Shown: one piece after another, positions 36,640 through 48,148 of the stretch | Layout: the number at the start of each line of letters is the position of its first letter | How positions within the stretch are numbered: the first letter of the stretch is position 1 | Source: Chloranthus sessilifolius | Taxonomy: Eukaryota > Streptophyta > Magnoliopsida > Chloranthales > Chloranthaceae | Length of the DNA stretch: 64,000 nucleotides | Reading direction: 5' to 3' | NCBI GenBank assembly: GCA_021018995.1 | Contig: CM037590.1 | Location: 87,204,097-87,268,096, forward strand | The notes under the pieces: model-generated | Seen by the model: the letters and a program-made list of their open reading frames with translations, nothing else | Database searches by the model: none | What the model was told of the DNA's origin: nothing | Made by a program: the position numbers and the translations under genes

Positions 36640-37887
36640 TTTTGCAAACATAGTCAACTTCTTGGCTATTGGAGATTCCTCAACATTGGAATAGAATGGA
36701 TAAAGATCTTTTCTTCTCACAAGTTAAACATTTCATTTGGGAAGATCCTTATCTATTCAAGAATTGTGCGAACCAAGTGATCGAAAGTGTGTCCGGACCA
36801 TGAATTCCACAGCATATTGTCAATGTGTCATGAACAGCTGTGGAGGCCATTTCAAGTAATAAAACAAATGCAAAATTCTCAGTGTGGTTTCTATTGGCCC
36901 ACAATCTTTAAAGATGCCTTCTGCTTGTAAATCTTGCCAGAATCGCCAAAAATCAAGCAAGATTTTCAAAAGAAACTCAATGCCCCTACACCAATCACTC
37001 GGTAGTTGAGTTGTTTGATGTTTGGGGCATAGATTTTATGGGCCCTTTCCCCCTTCTAATGGAAACAATTTCATCTTGGTAGGCTGTGGATTATGTCTCC
37101 AAGTGGATTGAGGCCATAGCTACCAAATCAATGATCACAAAGTGGTTTTAAGATTCCTCAAAGACCACATTTTTCCAAATTTGGATTCCCAGCCATCATT
37201 AGTGATGGGGAAGCCACTTTACAAGTGCTTGACTCTCTATTAAAAAGTACTCATGTCACTCACAGTAGCCACTCCCTATCATCCACAAACCAAGGTGGGA
37301 CGGTGGAGATTTCAAATAGAGATCAAACACATTTTGGAAAAAAGCGTGAAGAAGGACAAAGGATCCTTTAAGCTTAATGATGCTTTGTGGGCATCTGAAC
37401 TTCCTACAAGACTCCTATAGGGATGTCCCCTTTTCAGGTTTATGGCAAGGCATGCCATCTACCAGAGAATTAGAATATAAGGCCTTGTGGGCAATCAAAA
37501 CTTTTAATATGGATCTAAGCATTGCTTTGGTAACCACAGAAGCTTCAACTCATGGAAGAACTGAGGATGGATGCCTACACTAGCTCCAGATTGTACAAAG
37601 AAAAGGTTAAATCATTCCATGATAGGAGCCTCATGAGAAAAGAGTTCATACCGGGGTCCAAGGTATGGTTATTCAACTCTAAACTTAAATTCTTTCCTGG
37701 CAAATTGAGATCCAGATGGGAAGGGCCATACACTGTCATCAAGGCCTCCCCCTCAGGAGCTGTGGATATTTCAGATCCCAAGGATGGAAGAATACTCAAG
37801 GTAAATGGTCAGAGGCTCAAACCATGCATTGAAAACACCCAGGAGCCCTTGCTGCCCACCTATCATCATGAATCTCCAAAAATCTGA
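36640..37887 (+). pseudogene. Integrase remnant (B interior 1)
   Basis: A damaged zinc-binding N-terminus at 36690-36960, the catalytic core from about 37010 (VWGIDFMGPFP), ATPYHPQTKVG at 37265, and an open C-terminal stretch 37552-37887 with KVWLFNSKLKFFPGKLRSRWEGPYTV, the GPY/F module of gypsy integrases, ending shortly after. No chromodomain is visible, as expected for Athila. Several frameshifts. Confidence 0.85.
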
Positions 37888-37984
37888 TGGTAGAAAAGTG
37901 TATAATATGTTTGTACAACATTGTTTTTCTGATTTTTTGCTGTTTCTGTCTATTTTTCTTGTACGCATAGTGTAAATACACTTC

Positions 37985-38165
37985 AAAGTTCAAATCGCAA
38001 AGTAAAAAGTACTTTTCGAAAAGATCAAAGTTCTATTCGAATTGATTCTGGAGCTGTAATGAACTACTCGAAAAGAACCATGTTCTGTTCGAATAGTTAA
38101 AATTTCCTTTTCGAATAGAAAATCTGGGGAGAAGTCCTTTGCGAAAAGATCTTTCTGGAGCCAGT
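37985..38165 (+). promoter_or_regulatory. Internal array of TTCGAAAAG-type words (B interior 1)
   Basis: After integrase, words like AAATCGCAAAG, CTTTTCGAAAAG, CTATTCGAAT, CTTTGCGAAAAG at 20-35 bp spacing: the vocabulary of the B LTR arrays. No ORF3 follows here. Confidence 0.6.
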
Positions 38166-39960
38166 TTTACTAATTTTCGTCATTTTTCTGTGAGTATAGT
38201 TAGTTTATAACTTTGTTTTCCTATTTTGCATTCACAAATTCAGTTTTTGTATCAACACTTTTTCTTTTTTAACTTTGTATTCAGTCCCTTACCTTGCTTT
38301 TACTATTTCTCTGTTATTAGCATTAGTTTCCTTTCATTTGCATAGTAATCCTTCTATTTGTTAGATTTTATTTAGCAGTTCTAGCGTTGTTTTGTTGATT
38401 TTTCTTGCATTTGTATATCCTGTTTTCCATTTCCTTGCTCATATCTTCAGTTTTTCATTTTTATTTTCTGCTGCATATAGTTTAGATTTTTTCTGTTCTT
38501 AGTTTTTCTTTCTTCTTTTACCTATAGTCTCTCATTGTCTAGAACATTGAGGACAATGTTCCCCATAGGTTTGGGGGTATGGCAAACAGGTCCTGCCCAT
38601 GGGATAATTAGCATAAGGGCATCACAATCACCAAAGGAATCAGGAAATGAATCAATTTACTTAAGAATCATGACAATGTGGAAATTTTAAAATTTTCTTT
38701 GCAAGAATTTAGACATTCTAAACCCTACAATATTCCACATTTCCATGATGTTAACCGGAAAATACACTTGTATTAGCACATAGCAAGTCCACAGAAGAGA
38801 AAAGGTAAAGATATACTTAAAAGCTCAAGGAAAAACCATAACCCTGAGAATTGAGCCTATATGTTTTACATCTCTGTTGAAGAGTGAGGCAACCCTTTTA
38901 GATTCAAAGGACTGGTGAGGCATTAGATCCACTAGAAATTAGGAAACTCCAAATCAAAACAAGCAACATTCATGAAACCGAGGAAAAGATCAAGGCCTTC
39001 TTTGGACAGACTTGAGCTTAGCAGAACCAACCAAGAAAGATCCCTTGTTTGTACCCCAATTGAGCTATAAATCCTAGAATGCGTCATCAAAACACCCATT
39101 TTTCTTGCACCTGAACCAATGGAACCAATTCAGCCTTCCCTCACCTTGAGAATTCAGGAGTTAAAGGAGAAAGAAGTAAAGATGGAACATTTCTGGGCAA
39201 ATATCAAAATAAATGAAGAAGAAATACCTCAAAAATGGGCAAGATGGTGGTAGAAAGTAAAAGAAAAACAATGTGAAAAAAAAGCAAAAAAAAGGCAAAA
39301 GGGAACTTTATGTTGAAAATTCAAGATCAAAGGAAGAAGAAGTGAGTACTTTGAACACGAGAATCTCAAAAGAAGCTAAACTCAAGAAGGTGGAGTCATG
39401 AACCACCTCCTTCAATTCCTGACTTCTCAAAAATCCACACACGTGTTCAACCTTCCTATCCGTGAAACCTCACTACCCGAGCCGGACAACAAACCCAGGC
39501 TAAAAGTCCTTGTGATCCAAAGTTGAGTGAAGCTGTCATGTGGAGATAAGCAGTTTCCCAATCTATGGTGAGGAGATGTCAAGGATGCCAAGACGAGAAT
39601 CATGCCTATGCTCATGCTTACAAATCCATTTGGGAGATGTAAGCGCTCTTGAGCTTGAGTGAAAATGAACCCTTCAACAAAAATCTTGATGAGAGTACAC
39701 CACAGTAAGTGTTTGGGTTGGAACTTGAGCACATTAAGTATGACTTATAACCTAATTTTTATTCAAATGATGAACTCTGGACACATTTGCATGATTTCTA
39801 TGGCTGCTCCACAGTTGGAAAGAGTGAAACATTCATAAGGTTTATAAATGTTGAAATCCCTTGCAAACAATAAACCTAAATTTCTGTTTAAACATTGATT
39901 CAAGAGTAACTAATTTTGATCTTTGATTGCTCATGGGATGACGATTGCACTAATGCCAAG
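38166..39960 (+). other. 3' noncoding region of B interior 1
   Basis: T-rich at first, then the internal G-rich tract 38548-38585 (ttgaggacaatgttcccc, ataggtttgggggtatgg), then short blocks shared with A1, A2 and D. No gene. Confidence 0.6.
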
Positions 39961-39966
39961 CTGTCC

Positions 39967-40095
39967 CATGGAGAAGTTTGTGGGTACCTTCCTTTGAAAA
40001 CCCTCGGAGACTTCACTCCTCCTCTAGGGATCACCTAGGGGTTTAAAAGGCTTATTGCATATGCTAAATGCACAGTGCTTCCTACAAAAGTGGCT
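39967..40095 (+). other. Conserved 3' module, copy 3
   Basis: gaagtttgtgggtacctt to cttcctacaaaagtgg, about 60 bp before the decayed polypurine tract (40136-40152, ttaggtttaaatgtg). Confidence 0.75.
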
Positions 40096-40152
40096 CTTTA
40101 TTTTGCTTTTACGTTTCTTTGCTCGGGGACTAGCAAAGCTTAGGTTTAAATG

Positions 40153-41984
40153 TGTTAAGTAGTGAAAATACCATTTTCACCCTAAACATGAGCCTTGAAA
40201 GACCCTTGAGAAGACTAAATAAGTGCTTTAGTGTGCATTTCTGACTAACCAATCAGAGGTCCAAATCGAAAAGCATCCCCAAAAGATCAAAAAAAGTGAC
40301 TCATGTCAAGTTTAAAGAAGGAGTGAAGAAAGCTTGACCTGAATGGCTAAAGAGGGTCTAAAAGAGCGGAACAAAGACACGAAGCAAGAGAGAGAGCCAT
40401 TCAAAGAAAAATCAAGTTAAAGTCAATTCGCAAAGAAGAATGGGAGCCTAGAGTTCAATTCGCAAAGAACTTCTACTATTCGCAAAGAACCTTGAACTTT
40501 GCGAAAAGAAGAAAACACTCCTCGAAAAGAAGATTGAACTTTGCGAAAAGGCCCCTAAATTCTGCGAAAAGGACTAAAACTCCAGGTGTAGCTTTCGAAG
40601 AGCATCTGAACTCCTCGAAAAGAAGATTGAACTTTGCGAACAGAGCTTCAGAAGTCATTGAACTTTGCGAAAAGGCCCACGAACTCTGCGAAAAGGTATT
40701 TTGGGGATTTGCCTCGTCCGAAGGGTATTTAGAAACTTTGCACGCGCCAATGCAATCAAAGACCAGAACATTCGGAAGGTTCAATCAAGATCCAAGGCAT
40801 ATTCCAACCCATGTGGCGCCCAAAGTTAAATTACGGCGGGAACTTCCGAAACTCAAGCGAATTTCAAACCCATATGAAATTGATGCTTACGGCTTTGATT
40901 GGCGAACGGATCGGAGCATTTCCATTGGCCAAAACAGTCTGGATCCCGTGCTCAACCCTCATTGGGCAATCCGGATCTAAAGCATTCTGATTGGTCAATC
41001 CGACCATCTGCGGATGGAGGAAAAAGTATAAATAGAAGCCATTACGCCCAAATTGGGCATCCAGTTTTAGAGTTTTCATCTGTTTCCCTCATTCGGTCGG
41101 ATAGCTTATCTGAACCCCAGTAATCCTTCTTGTAGTTTACCTTTGAGAGCCATTGTGGTGATTTGTACTTCCAAGTTAGGATTCAAGGCATGTAAGTCGA
41201 GGGCTCTCTAAAAGCCGTGCTCTGTAATTGTAATTTTGGATTTTAAAAGGTTCTTTGTAATTTGTGTCTTCTCCATTGGAGTCATGTCGAGGTTAAGATG
41301 TTCACCTTAGTGCATTAGACTTCTTTAGATTCACTCATCCGCATCCAACTTCCCTTAATTCATCATCCTGCGCAATTAGCGTTGGCAACCTAATTCAAGC
41401 GATTCTGATGATGTTCATGTTCAAATAAAGAATAGGCCTACCTAGTGATGATCTGTGACAAATCACACCATAAGTCTAAACCTATTCCTTAATTCGGATT
41501 TATTTCTCTTACATCTGTCGGTAGCCGATGAAGATTGAATCGCCTGTTGAACTACAGATTCTCCATTAAAATTCAAAGGCTAAAATACATGAAGCTATTA
41601 TTTCTGCATTTGTCTTATTTTAAACACCTCCACAACTCGGATCTGGATCACATAGTTAGTTCTTTTCTTTATTTGCTTTTAGTTAAACGTGACAAAACCC
41701 AACACTCTCTTTTATCTATTCTGTATTTTAGATAATTATAGAGCCAGATCTGGTAGCACAGATCTGGAGGTTTATCTCTCATTTTAGACAAACTTCTCTG
41801 TGGACGATCTTGAAATACTTACTTTTAAAACTTGCTACAACTGGCCCTGATCTTGCAGGCCAGTGTTAGCCCCAATGTGCTGATATCCCTTTCATAAGTT
41901 AACATCCATATAATTTAGCATTCTTTAATTCTTTAATTATTGATTTATAATGCACATAATTTTGGCACACTTGGAGCGACAACA
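40153..41984 (+). repeat. B LTR L3 (1832 bp)
   Basis: TGTTAAGTAG..GCGACAACA, shared as 3' LTR of interior 1 and 5' LTR of interior 2. Hairpin 40162-40180, word array 40395-40700, TATA box 41027-41034. It differs from L2 mainly by losses at CAG/CTG and CCWGG words and in homopolymers. Confidence 0.85.
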
Positions 41985-41990
41985 AGTTTT

Positions 41991-42008
41991 TGGCGCCGTT
42001 GCCGGGGA
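41991..42008 (+). other. Primer-binding site, B interior 2
   Basis: Perfect TGGCGCCGTTGCCGGGGA six bases after L3. Confidence 0.85.
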
Positions 42009-43245
42009 AGTTTGTTCTAAAATAGATAAACCTATGTTTATTTTCATTTATTTTAATTTTTGCTTTAAACCTGCACTTTGCATTCCAAGTGCTTGATTAA
42101 ATGTCTACTGCAGTTTTGTATAGAAAACTTTCTTGCAATGTAAATTTTTTTTTATTTTTCTGGGTTTTTATTCTTTGCCTTCTAGTTATTTGAATAAATG
42201 CTGCTGCCACTCTTTTGTCTTTTGTCCAATTTGGGCGTGCTTTGAGTTTTTCTTTTTATTTTATCAATACTTGAATACTGCAGCTTTTTGGATGTTTGCA
42301 GATCCGGAGCAAGTCCAACAAGGAACATCTGGACCAAAATTTGAGCAGATCCGCTTGAGTTTGCATCCTTCTCCTTGGCATTCATTTTCTATTTTTAAAT
42401 TCGAGAACATTGTGTGTTTATTGTTTGTTCGATTATAATTTCTGTCTTTTAGGCATCTTTGATTTTTTTACAAAACCAAATACAAAATAAAAGAAAATGA
42501 AAACACAAATAGAAAATCTCTTAGTTGTTTCTCATTATTTTAGCAAGTAAATAAGGGCTCTTGTTGAGCTGGTGATCCAAAACAAGTAAAAAAAATAAAA
42601 AAAAAATAGAAAATTATAAAAATAAAAAAATATATATATATCTTTCAGATAATGTTTTTCTCCATTTGCATCCACTTTTCCCATCCGGACTCTTTGAGAT
42701 CATTTTTCTTTTTAGGAATCATGTAGGATAATGAGTAGTGGATCATAGGCTGTTTTGAATATTCAATGGACTCACCGATTTTATTTTCCTTGAGATTTCT
42801 TCATCATAAATGGGTCTCAATTGTGTGAACCTGCTTTTAATATGTGCTCCCATGCTTCATTATATATTTTTTTTCATACACATCATCAAAAAGGGGTCAA
42901 TCTTATGAATCTTGCTTTTCACCGTATTCTGCTAATCATTTTATAATCACTTAGATTCATAAGTATCTCAGGCTTTTGGGTTTGTTTCTTTGGGCTTAGG
43001 ATACATCATTTGGCATTAGATTTTCTGTTTAGGAATTTTAGTTTCAAATTTCATTTTTAGATCGTTGATTTTTTTTTTTTTTTCTTTCTTAGGTTAATGT
43101 GTCCTCGTTTTACTGATTTTCATCATTTTTTATAGTTAGTTTCTAACTTTGTTTTCCTATTTTGCATTCACAAATTCAGTTTTTGTATCAACACTTTTCT
43201 TTTTCTTTTTTTACTTTGTATTCATTTCTACCCTTCCTCACAAAT
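42009..43245 (+). other. Leader of B interior 2, no gag or pol
   Basis: First 350 bp match the leader of interior 1, up to the start of its gag tail; then unmatched AT-rich sequence; 43130-43215 matches 38190-38275 downstream of integrase. So gag and pol are deleted. Confidence 0.6.
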
Positions 43246-43272
43246 TTGTGTCGGCTCTTCTTTGCACCTCCG

Positions 43273-43801
43273 ATGACCATTGAAAGCTTCGGTCCCTCAC
43301 GCTTCCCCAATTTCAGGTTGTTAGTTACTCACTTATTAGAATTAAATGCGAAAGTTATCATTTCCCCCACGCGCATGCGCCCAATGCTATTTAATGACCC
43401 ACGCTGATTCCTGGGTCATGAGCATTCCCAATGCCCCCCCATTCAAGTCCCACCCTTTCGGCTTCCCCACCTTACCTATAAATAACCAACCTCTACCAAA
43501 TTCCCCCACATCTTTCCCCACCCTTCCAAAAAGGCCGACGACCAAGCCAATAAGCCACCACACTTTTACCCCATGTGGTGGACCCACCACCAAGAAGGTG
43601 CGATCCGCTCGGCCCCTCCGGGACGAATTTGAAGAGGTCCTCGCGATTTTGGCCAAAGAAAAGGAGGCCCAACTCCGGCCTCCTCGAAAAAAACAAAAAA
43701 TCAACCTTCCCCGCCACTTCCACCTCCACCGCCCCCCCTCCCTAAAAACACACTGTCCTATTCATCTTTATTTTTCTTTTTATGTAAAATTTTCTAGTTA
43801 A
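43273..43801 (+). pseudogene. Small unrecognised ORF with DEFEEV motif (B interior 2)
   Basis: Starts MTIESFGPSRFPNF at 43273; after a frameshift a C-rich stretch leads to RPLRDEFEEVLAILAKEKE (43613-43669), then basic PPRKKQK and a Pro-rich end. Element D has a related frame (63016-63261). Local G+C is higher than its surroundings. A TATA-like tataaata at 43477 lies inside. Not gag, pol or Transposase_32 as far as I can see. Function unknown. Confidence 0.4.
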
Positions 43802-43917
43802 TAAACTTTACTTTCTCCCATTCTCCATGTCATTTCTCATTGCTTATTTTTTTTCTTATTATTGTTGCCTTTGTTTCAATTTTTCCAGATAAAGGGACCA
43901 TGCCACCTTTGAACCAA

Positions 43918-43948
43918 AGGAGGACACCCCATAGGTTTGGGGTGTGGC
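43918..43948 (+). other. Internal G-rich tract (B interior 2)
   Basis: aggaggacaccccataggtttgg and on to ggtgtgg; counterpart of 9926-9960. Confidence 0.55.
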
Positions 43949-45329
43949 GGACAAGTCTGCCTAGGAATAGTTAACATAAGGGCGAGAATCACCTAAGTAA
44001 TTAGGAAATGTATTAATTTACTTTAGAATCATGACAACTAGAAAATTTAAAATTCCTTTGCCAAATTTAGACATTCTAAACCTTGCGATATTCTACATTT
44101 CCATGATGATTACACCATAAAAACATACTGGTATCAAAGACGTAGTAAGTCAAAAGGAAGAGAAAAGGTAAAGATATACTTAAAAGCTCAAGGAAAACCA
44201 TAACCGTGAGAATTGAGCCCATATATTTTCCATCTCATTGAAGAGTGACTGAGGCAATTTTTACGATTCAAAGGATTGGTGAGGCATTAGATCCACTAGA
44301 AGTTAGGAAACTCCAAATTAAAACAAGTAACAAGACTCATGAAACCGAGGAAAAGATCAAGGCCTTCTTTGGATTCTTTGAACCTATGAACCAACCAAGA
44401 AAAATCTGCCACTGTTTGTACCCCATTTGGTCATAAATCCTACAATTCTTCATCAAAATACTCAAAAGTACTTGCACCGAACCTATGGAACTAATTCAGC
44501 CTTCCCTCACTCGAGAATTCAGGAGGTAAAGGAGAAAGAATCAAAGATGGACCATTTCGGGCAACATCAAGAAAATGAAGAGAAAATACCTCAAAAAGCA
44601 GGCAATATGGTGACTGAGAAAAGAAGAGACAAACAATGTAAAAAGCAAGCAAAAGGCAAAAAAGGACCTTATGTTGAAAATGCAAGATCAAAGAAAGAAC
44701 TGATCACTGTGAATGTGAGAATCTCGAAAAGAAGAAGAAAGAAGCTAAACTCAAAAGGTGGAGTCATGAACCATCTCCGCACTTCACGAGTTCTCAAATT
44801 CAAACCTCTGTTCAAACCGCCTTTCCTTGAAACTTCACTCCATAAGCCATACAAACAAACCTAGATTAAAAGCCCTTGTGATCCAAAGTTGAGTGAGCCG
44901 TCATGTGCCGATAAGAAGTGACCCAATCTATGGTGAGGAGATGTCAGTGATGCCATTACCTGAGAATCATGCCTATGCTCATGCTTACAAATCCATTTGG
45001 GAGATGTAACCGCTCTTGAGCTTGTGTGAGAATGAACCCCTCAACAAAAACACTGATGAGAGTATACCCGGTGAGTGTTTGGGTTGGAACTTGAGCACCT
45101 TAAGTATGACTTATAACCTAATTTTTATCCATAGGATGAGCTTACTGGCACATTTGTATGATTTTCTATGACTGCTTCACAGATTGGAAATATTGAAACA
45201 TTCATGAGGTTTATAAATGTTTAAATTCTGCAAACAATAATCAAATTTTCTGTTTCATCATTGATTCAAGAGTAACTAACTGCTCCTTGATTGCTCATTT
45301 GATAATATTGCGATGATTAAGCTCGTTTC
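43949..45329 (+). other. 3' noncoding region of B interior 2
   Basis: Aligns with 38586-39960 of interior 1. The open frame at 44427-44864 lies in this noncoding block and has no recognisable domain. Confidence 0.55.
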
Positions 45330-45455
45330 ATGGAGAAGTTTGTGGGTACCTTCACTGAAAACCCTCAGGAGACTTCACTCCTCCTCTAGGGATCACCTAG
45401 GGGTTGAAAAGGCTTGTTGCATATGCTAAATGCACCTGTGCTTCCTACAAAAGTG
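45330..45455 (+). other. Conserved 3' module, copy 4
   Basis: gagaagtttgtgggtacctt to cttcctacaaaagtgg. The polypurine tract follows at 45503-45518 (cttaggtttgggggtg). Confidence 0.75.
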
Positions 45456-45518
45456 GCTCTTTACTTTGTTTTTTATGTTTCTTTGCTCAGGGACTAGCAA
45501 AGCTTAGGTTTGGGGGTG

Positions 45519-47446
45519 TGATAAGTAGTGAAAAATACCATTTTTCACCCCTAAACATGAGCCTTGAAAGACCCTTGAGAGGACTAAATAAGTGCTTTAG
45601 TGTTCATATTGCAGCTAACCAAAAAGACAGGTCCAAATCTGAAAACCATCCTAAAATGATCAAAAAGCTGATAACGCATGTCAAGCTCAAAGAGGGAGTG
45701 AAGAAATAGCCTCAGCAATGGCTAAAAAGGTCCTAAAAGAGCAAGAAAAGACCTGAAGAAGAAGAATGGAAGCTAAAGCTCAATTCGCAAAGAACTCCTA
45801 CTATTCGCAAAGAACTTCTACTATTCGCAAAGAACTTCTACTATTCGCAAAGAACTTTGAACTTTGCGAAAAGAAGAAAACACTTTGCGAAAAGAAGAGA
45901 AGTCCTTTGCGAAAAGATCTCCTGAAGCCAAAGTCCTTTGCGAAAAGATCTCCTGAAGCCAAAGTCCTTTGCGAAAAGATCTCCTGAAGCCAAAGTCCTT
46001 TGCGAAAAGATCTCCTGAAGCCAAAATCCTTTGCGGAAAGATCTCCTGAAGCCAAAATGCTTTGCGAAGAGAGCTTCTGGAGCCAAATTACTTTGCGAAA
46101 AGACCCTTAAACTCTGCGAAATGGCATCTTTATTCTGACCACTTTGAAGGGTATTTCAAGAACTACACGCGCTAATGTAATTAAAGCCGAGACATTGGAA
46201 GATTCCAAGCACAAACCAAGGGCATATTCCTACGTGAAAACCCAAAGATGAAATCACTTGGCGGAACTTCTAGAAGCTCAAACAGGACTTTTGAATTCCC
46301 ATAATGTAATTGATGCTTCTAACGCTGATTGGTGAACCGATCGAGCATTTCCATTGGCCAAAACAGATCCGATCCCGTGCTCAACCCTCATTGGGCAATC
46401 CGGATCTAAAGCATTCTGATTGGTCAATCCACCATGCGCAGGATGGAGGAAAAGTATAAATAGAAGCCATTCGCCCAAATTGGGCATCCAGATTTTAGAG
46501 TTTTCATCTCTGTTTCCCCATTCGGTGAAAGCTCATCGATTCCTGTAATCCCTTCTTGTATTTTACCTTTGAGAGCCATTGCAGTGATTTGTACTTCAAG
46601 TTCGGATTCAAGATCAGAAATGAGGGCTCTCGAGAAGCTCAGATGTAAGTCCGAGGGCTCTCTAAGTGCTCTGTAATTGTAACGTTGGATTTTAAAAGGT
46701 TCTTGTAATTTGTGTCTTCTCCATTGGAGTCATGTCGAGGGTTACGAATGTTCACCTTAGTGCACTACACTTCGTTAGACTCACTCATCCGCATCCAATT
46801 TCCCTTAATTCATCATACCTGTGCGAATTAGCGTTGGTAACCTAATCCAAGCAGCATTTACAGTGATGTTCGTATTCTGAACTAAACAATAGGCCACAGC
46901 TAGGCGATGATCTCGTGACAAATCTGACCATAAGTCTAAACCTATTCCTTAATTCGGTTTATTTCTCTTACATACATCTTTGTAGCGGATGAAGATTGAA
47001 TCTGCTCTGCTGAACTCTGATTCTCCATTAAAATTCAAAGGCTAAAATACATGAAGCTATTATTTCTGCATTTGTCTTATTTTAAACACCTCCACAACTC
47101 GGATCTGGATCACGTAGTTAGTTGTTTTCTTTATTTGCTTTTAGTTAAACGTGACAAAACCCAACACTCTCTTTTATCTATTCTGTATTTTAGATAATTA
47201 TAGAGCCAGATCTGGTAGCACAGATCTGGAGGTTTATCTCTCATTTTAGACAAACTTCTCTGTGGACGATCTTGAAATACTTACTTTTAAAACTTGCTAC
47301 AATTGGCCCTGATCTTGCAGGCCAGTGTTAGCCCCAATGTGCTGATATCCCTTTCATAAGTTAACATCCATATAATTTAGCATTCTTTAATTCTTTAATT
47401 ATTGATTTATAATGCACATAATTTTGGCACACTTGGAGCGACAACA
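45519..47446 (+). repeat. B LTR L4 (1928 bp)
   Basis: TGATAAGTAG..GCGACAACA, closing GAGAT duplication at 47447-47451. Hairpin 45528-45548, TATA box 46455-46462. It contains an expanded tandem array (45901-46086). Confidence 0.9.
45901..46086 (+). repeat. Six 31-bp tandem repeats carrying the GCGAA word
   Basis: Units at 45901, 45932, 45963, 45994, 46025, 46056, each with TCCTTTGCGAAAAGATCTCC and a GAAGCCAA end. Units 1-4 are identical, 5 and 6 diverged. L1 has a single degenerate unit here. Confidence 0.95.
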
Positions 47447-47451
47447 GAGAT

Positions 47452-47503
47452 CCATCAAAGGCCAGGTTAAGGGGTGAAAAGTGGTACTTTTCAGAGCTTA
47501 ACA
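47452..47503 (-). repeat. A2 5' LTR, displaced first 52 bp
   Basis: Continues the LTR cut at 26796; matches 20415-20466. Terminal hairpin at 47475-47493. Confidence 0.85.
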
Positions 47504-48148
47504 ATACCTTATGAAACCCAAAACCCCATTACAAGCTGAAGGAAAGACCATTCTGATTGACGACTTGCAATGGCATAAGCCTAGTAGAGATAAGGATAAT
47601 AGATATTATGAATTGTATAGGGAATTATAAGAATAGTATAGAATATCTTGAGATTCATTTTTGCAATTATCTTTGACTGAATTCTTCTGAAAAATATACT
47701 GAGAGAACCCCAAAAGTTTCGATACATTTTTGAGAGTATGTCAATAGTGAGTTTTTGAATGAAAATATTTTCTAAATCCACAGTATAGAAAAATTTATGA
47801 AGAATAAACTGTTCACTAATGCATATACAGTCTGTGCTTATTGTGAATTGAAATTGTTGGAGTTCTAATCAAGGATAATTGTTGTAATGGAAAATAAGGA
47901 TAAAGGATTGGTAATTTTAAAAAATTGTAATAGATTATGTATTGACCAATTAAGTAGATTAGTTAGATTTTTTTTATTTACTTTTAATTTTTAAAGAAAA
48001 AAATATATATTTATAAAAAAATATATTTGAAGTTTGTAGGTAACTTCACTAAAAACCTTCAGGAGACTGCAACTCCTCCAATAGGGATCACCTAGGGGTT
48101 TAAATGCTTGTTGCATCCACTAAATGCAATCGTGCTCCCTACAAAAGT
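47504..48148 (+). other. 3' tail of element C with conserved module, copy 5
   Basis: AT-rich 3' noncoding sequence, then the module at 48028-48147 (gaagtttgtaggtaactt to ctccctacaaaag). The polypurine tract and LTR expected next are cut off by element E at 48149. Confidence 0.6.

Larger units (their letters stand above)
26797..47446 (+). mobile_element. Cluster B: concatenated B-family Ty3/gypsy elements with four LTRs
   Basis: Order: L1 (26797-28669), antisense A-type fragment (28670-31753), L2 (31754-33393, 5' end missing), interior 1 with gag-pro-RT-RH-IN remnants (33394-40152), L3 (40153-41984), interior 2 without pol (41985-45518), L4 (45519-47446). The whole block is flanked by GAGAT, and the first ~270 bp of L1 and L4 are almost identical, whereas L2 and L3 share other variants. 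So L1 and L4 are ends of one insertion, and the inner element arrived later by recombination or nested insertion. L3 is shared by both interiors. Confidence 0.8.
18165..47503 (-). mobile_element. Element A2: non-autonomous A-family element, minus strand, split by cluster B
   Basis: On the minus strand: 5' LTR 47503-47452 plus 26796-24269, primer site 24263-24246, gag remnant 23695-22985, G-rich tract 22125-22081, conserved module 20664-20539, polypurine tract 20482-20467, 3' LTR 20466-about 18165. Interior is only 3.8 kb, with no pol and no ORF3. The right flank is atacc (47504-47508); ctacc at 18160-18164 could be its partner, but the first ~70 bp of the left LTR end are missing, so this is weak. 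Cluster B interrupts the 5' LTR at a perfect GAGAT duplication. Confidence 0.8.
1..48148 (+). mobile_element. Element C: outermost Athila-like Ty3/gypsy element, interrupted
   Basis: Three separated blocks read as one plus-strand element: 1-950 (gag end, ORF3 leader), 14335-18164 (ORF3, 3' noncoding region) and 47504-48148 (3' tail with the conserved pre-polypurine module). Block 1 joins block 2 across A1, whose ends carry a 5-bp duplication (gcgaa 946-950, acgaa 14335-14339). Block 2 joins block 3 across A2. Neither LTR of C is inside the window: its 5' end lies left of base 1, and its 3' end is cut at 48148 where element E begins. No protease, RT or integrase is seen between gag and ORF3, as in A1, so C may be a pol-less derivative. 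Assignment of the three blocks to one element is inference from their order and orientation. Confidence 0.6.

Noticed and set aside
45766..46086. Repetitive proteins in both strands of L4 (LCEKI or FAKDFGFRRS repeats)
   Set aside because: The 31-bp tandem repeat is open in several frames; it is an LTR promoter array, not a gene.
28217..47166. Short frames repeated in all B LTRs (KIQRLKYMKLLFLHLSY and following)
   Set aside because: The frame persists because the LTRs are recent copies of each other; no start signal, and it lies in the R/U5 part.
18160..47508. Confident target-site duplication for A2 (ctacc/atacc)
   Set aside because: The outer end of the left LTR is missing and one of five bases differs; kept only as a hint.
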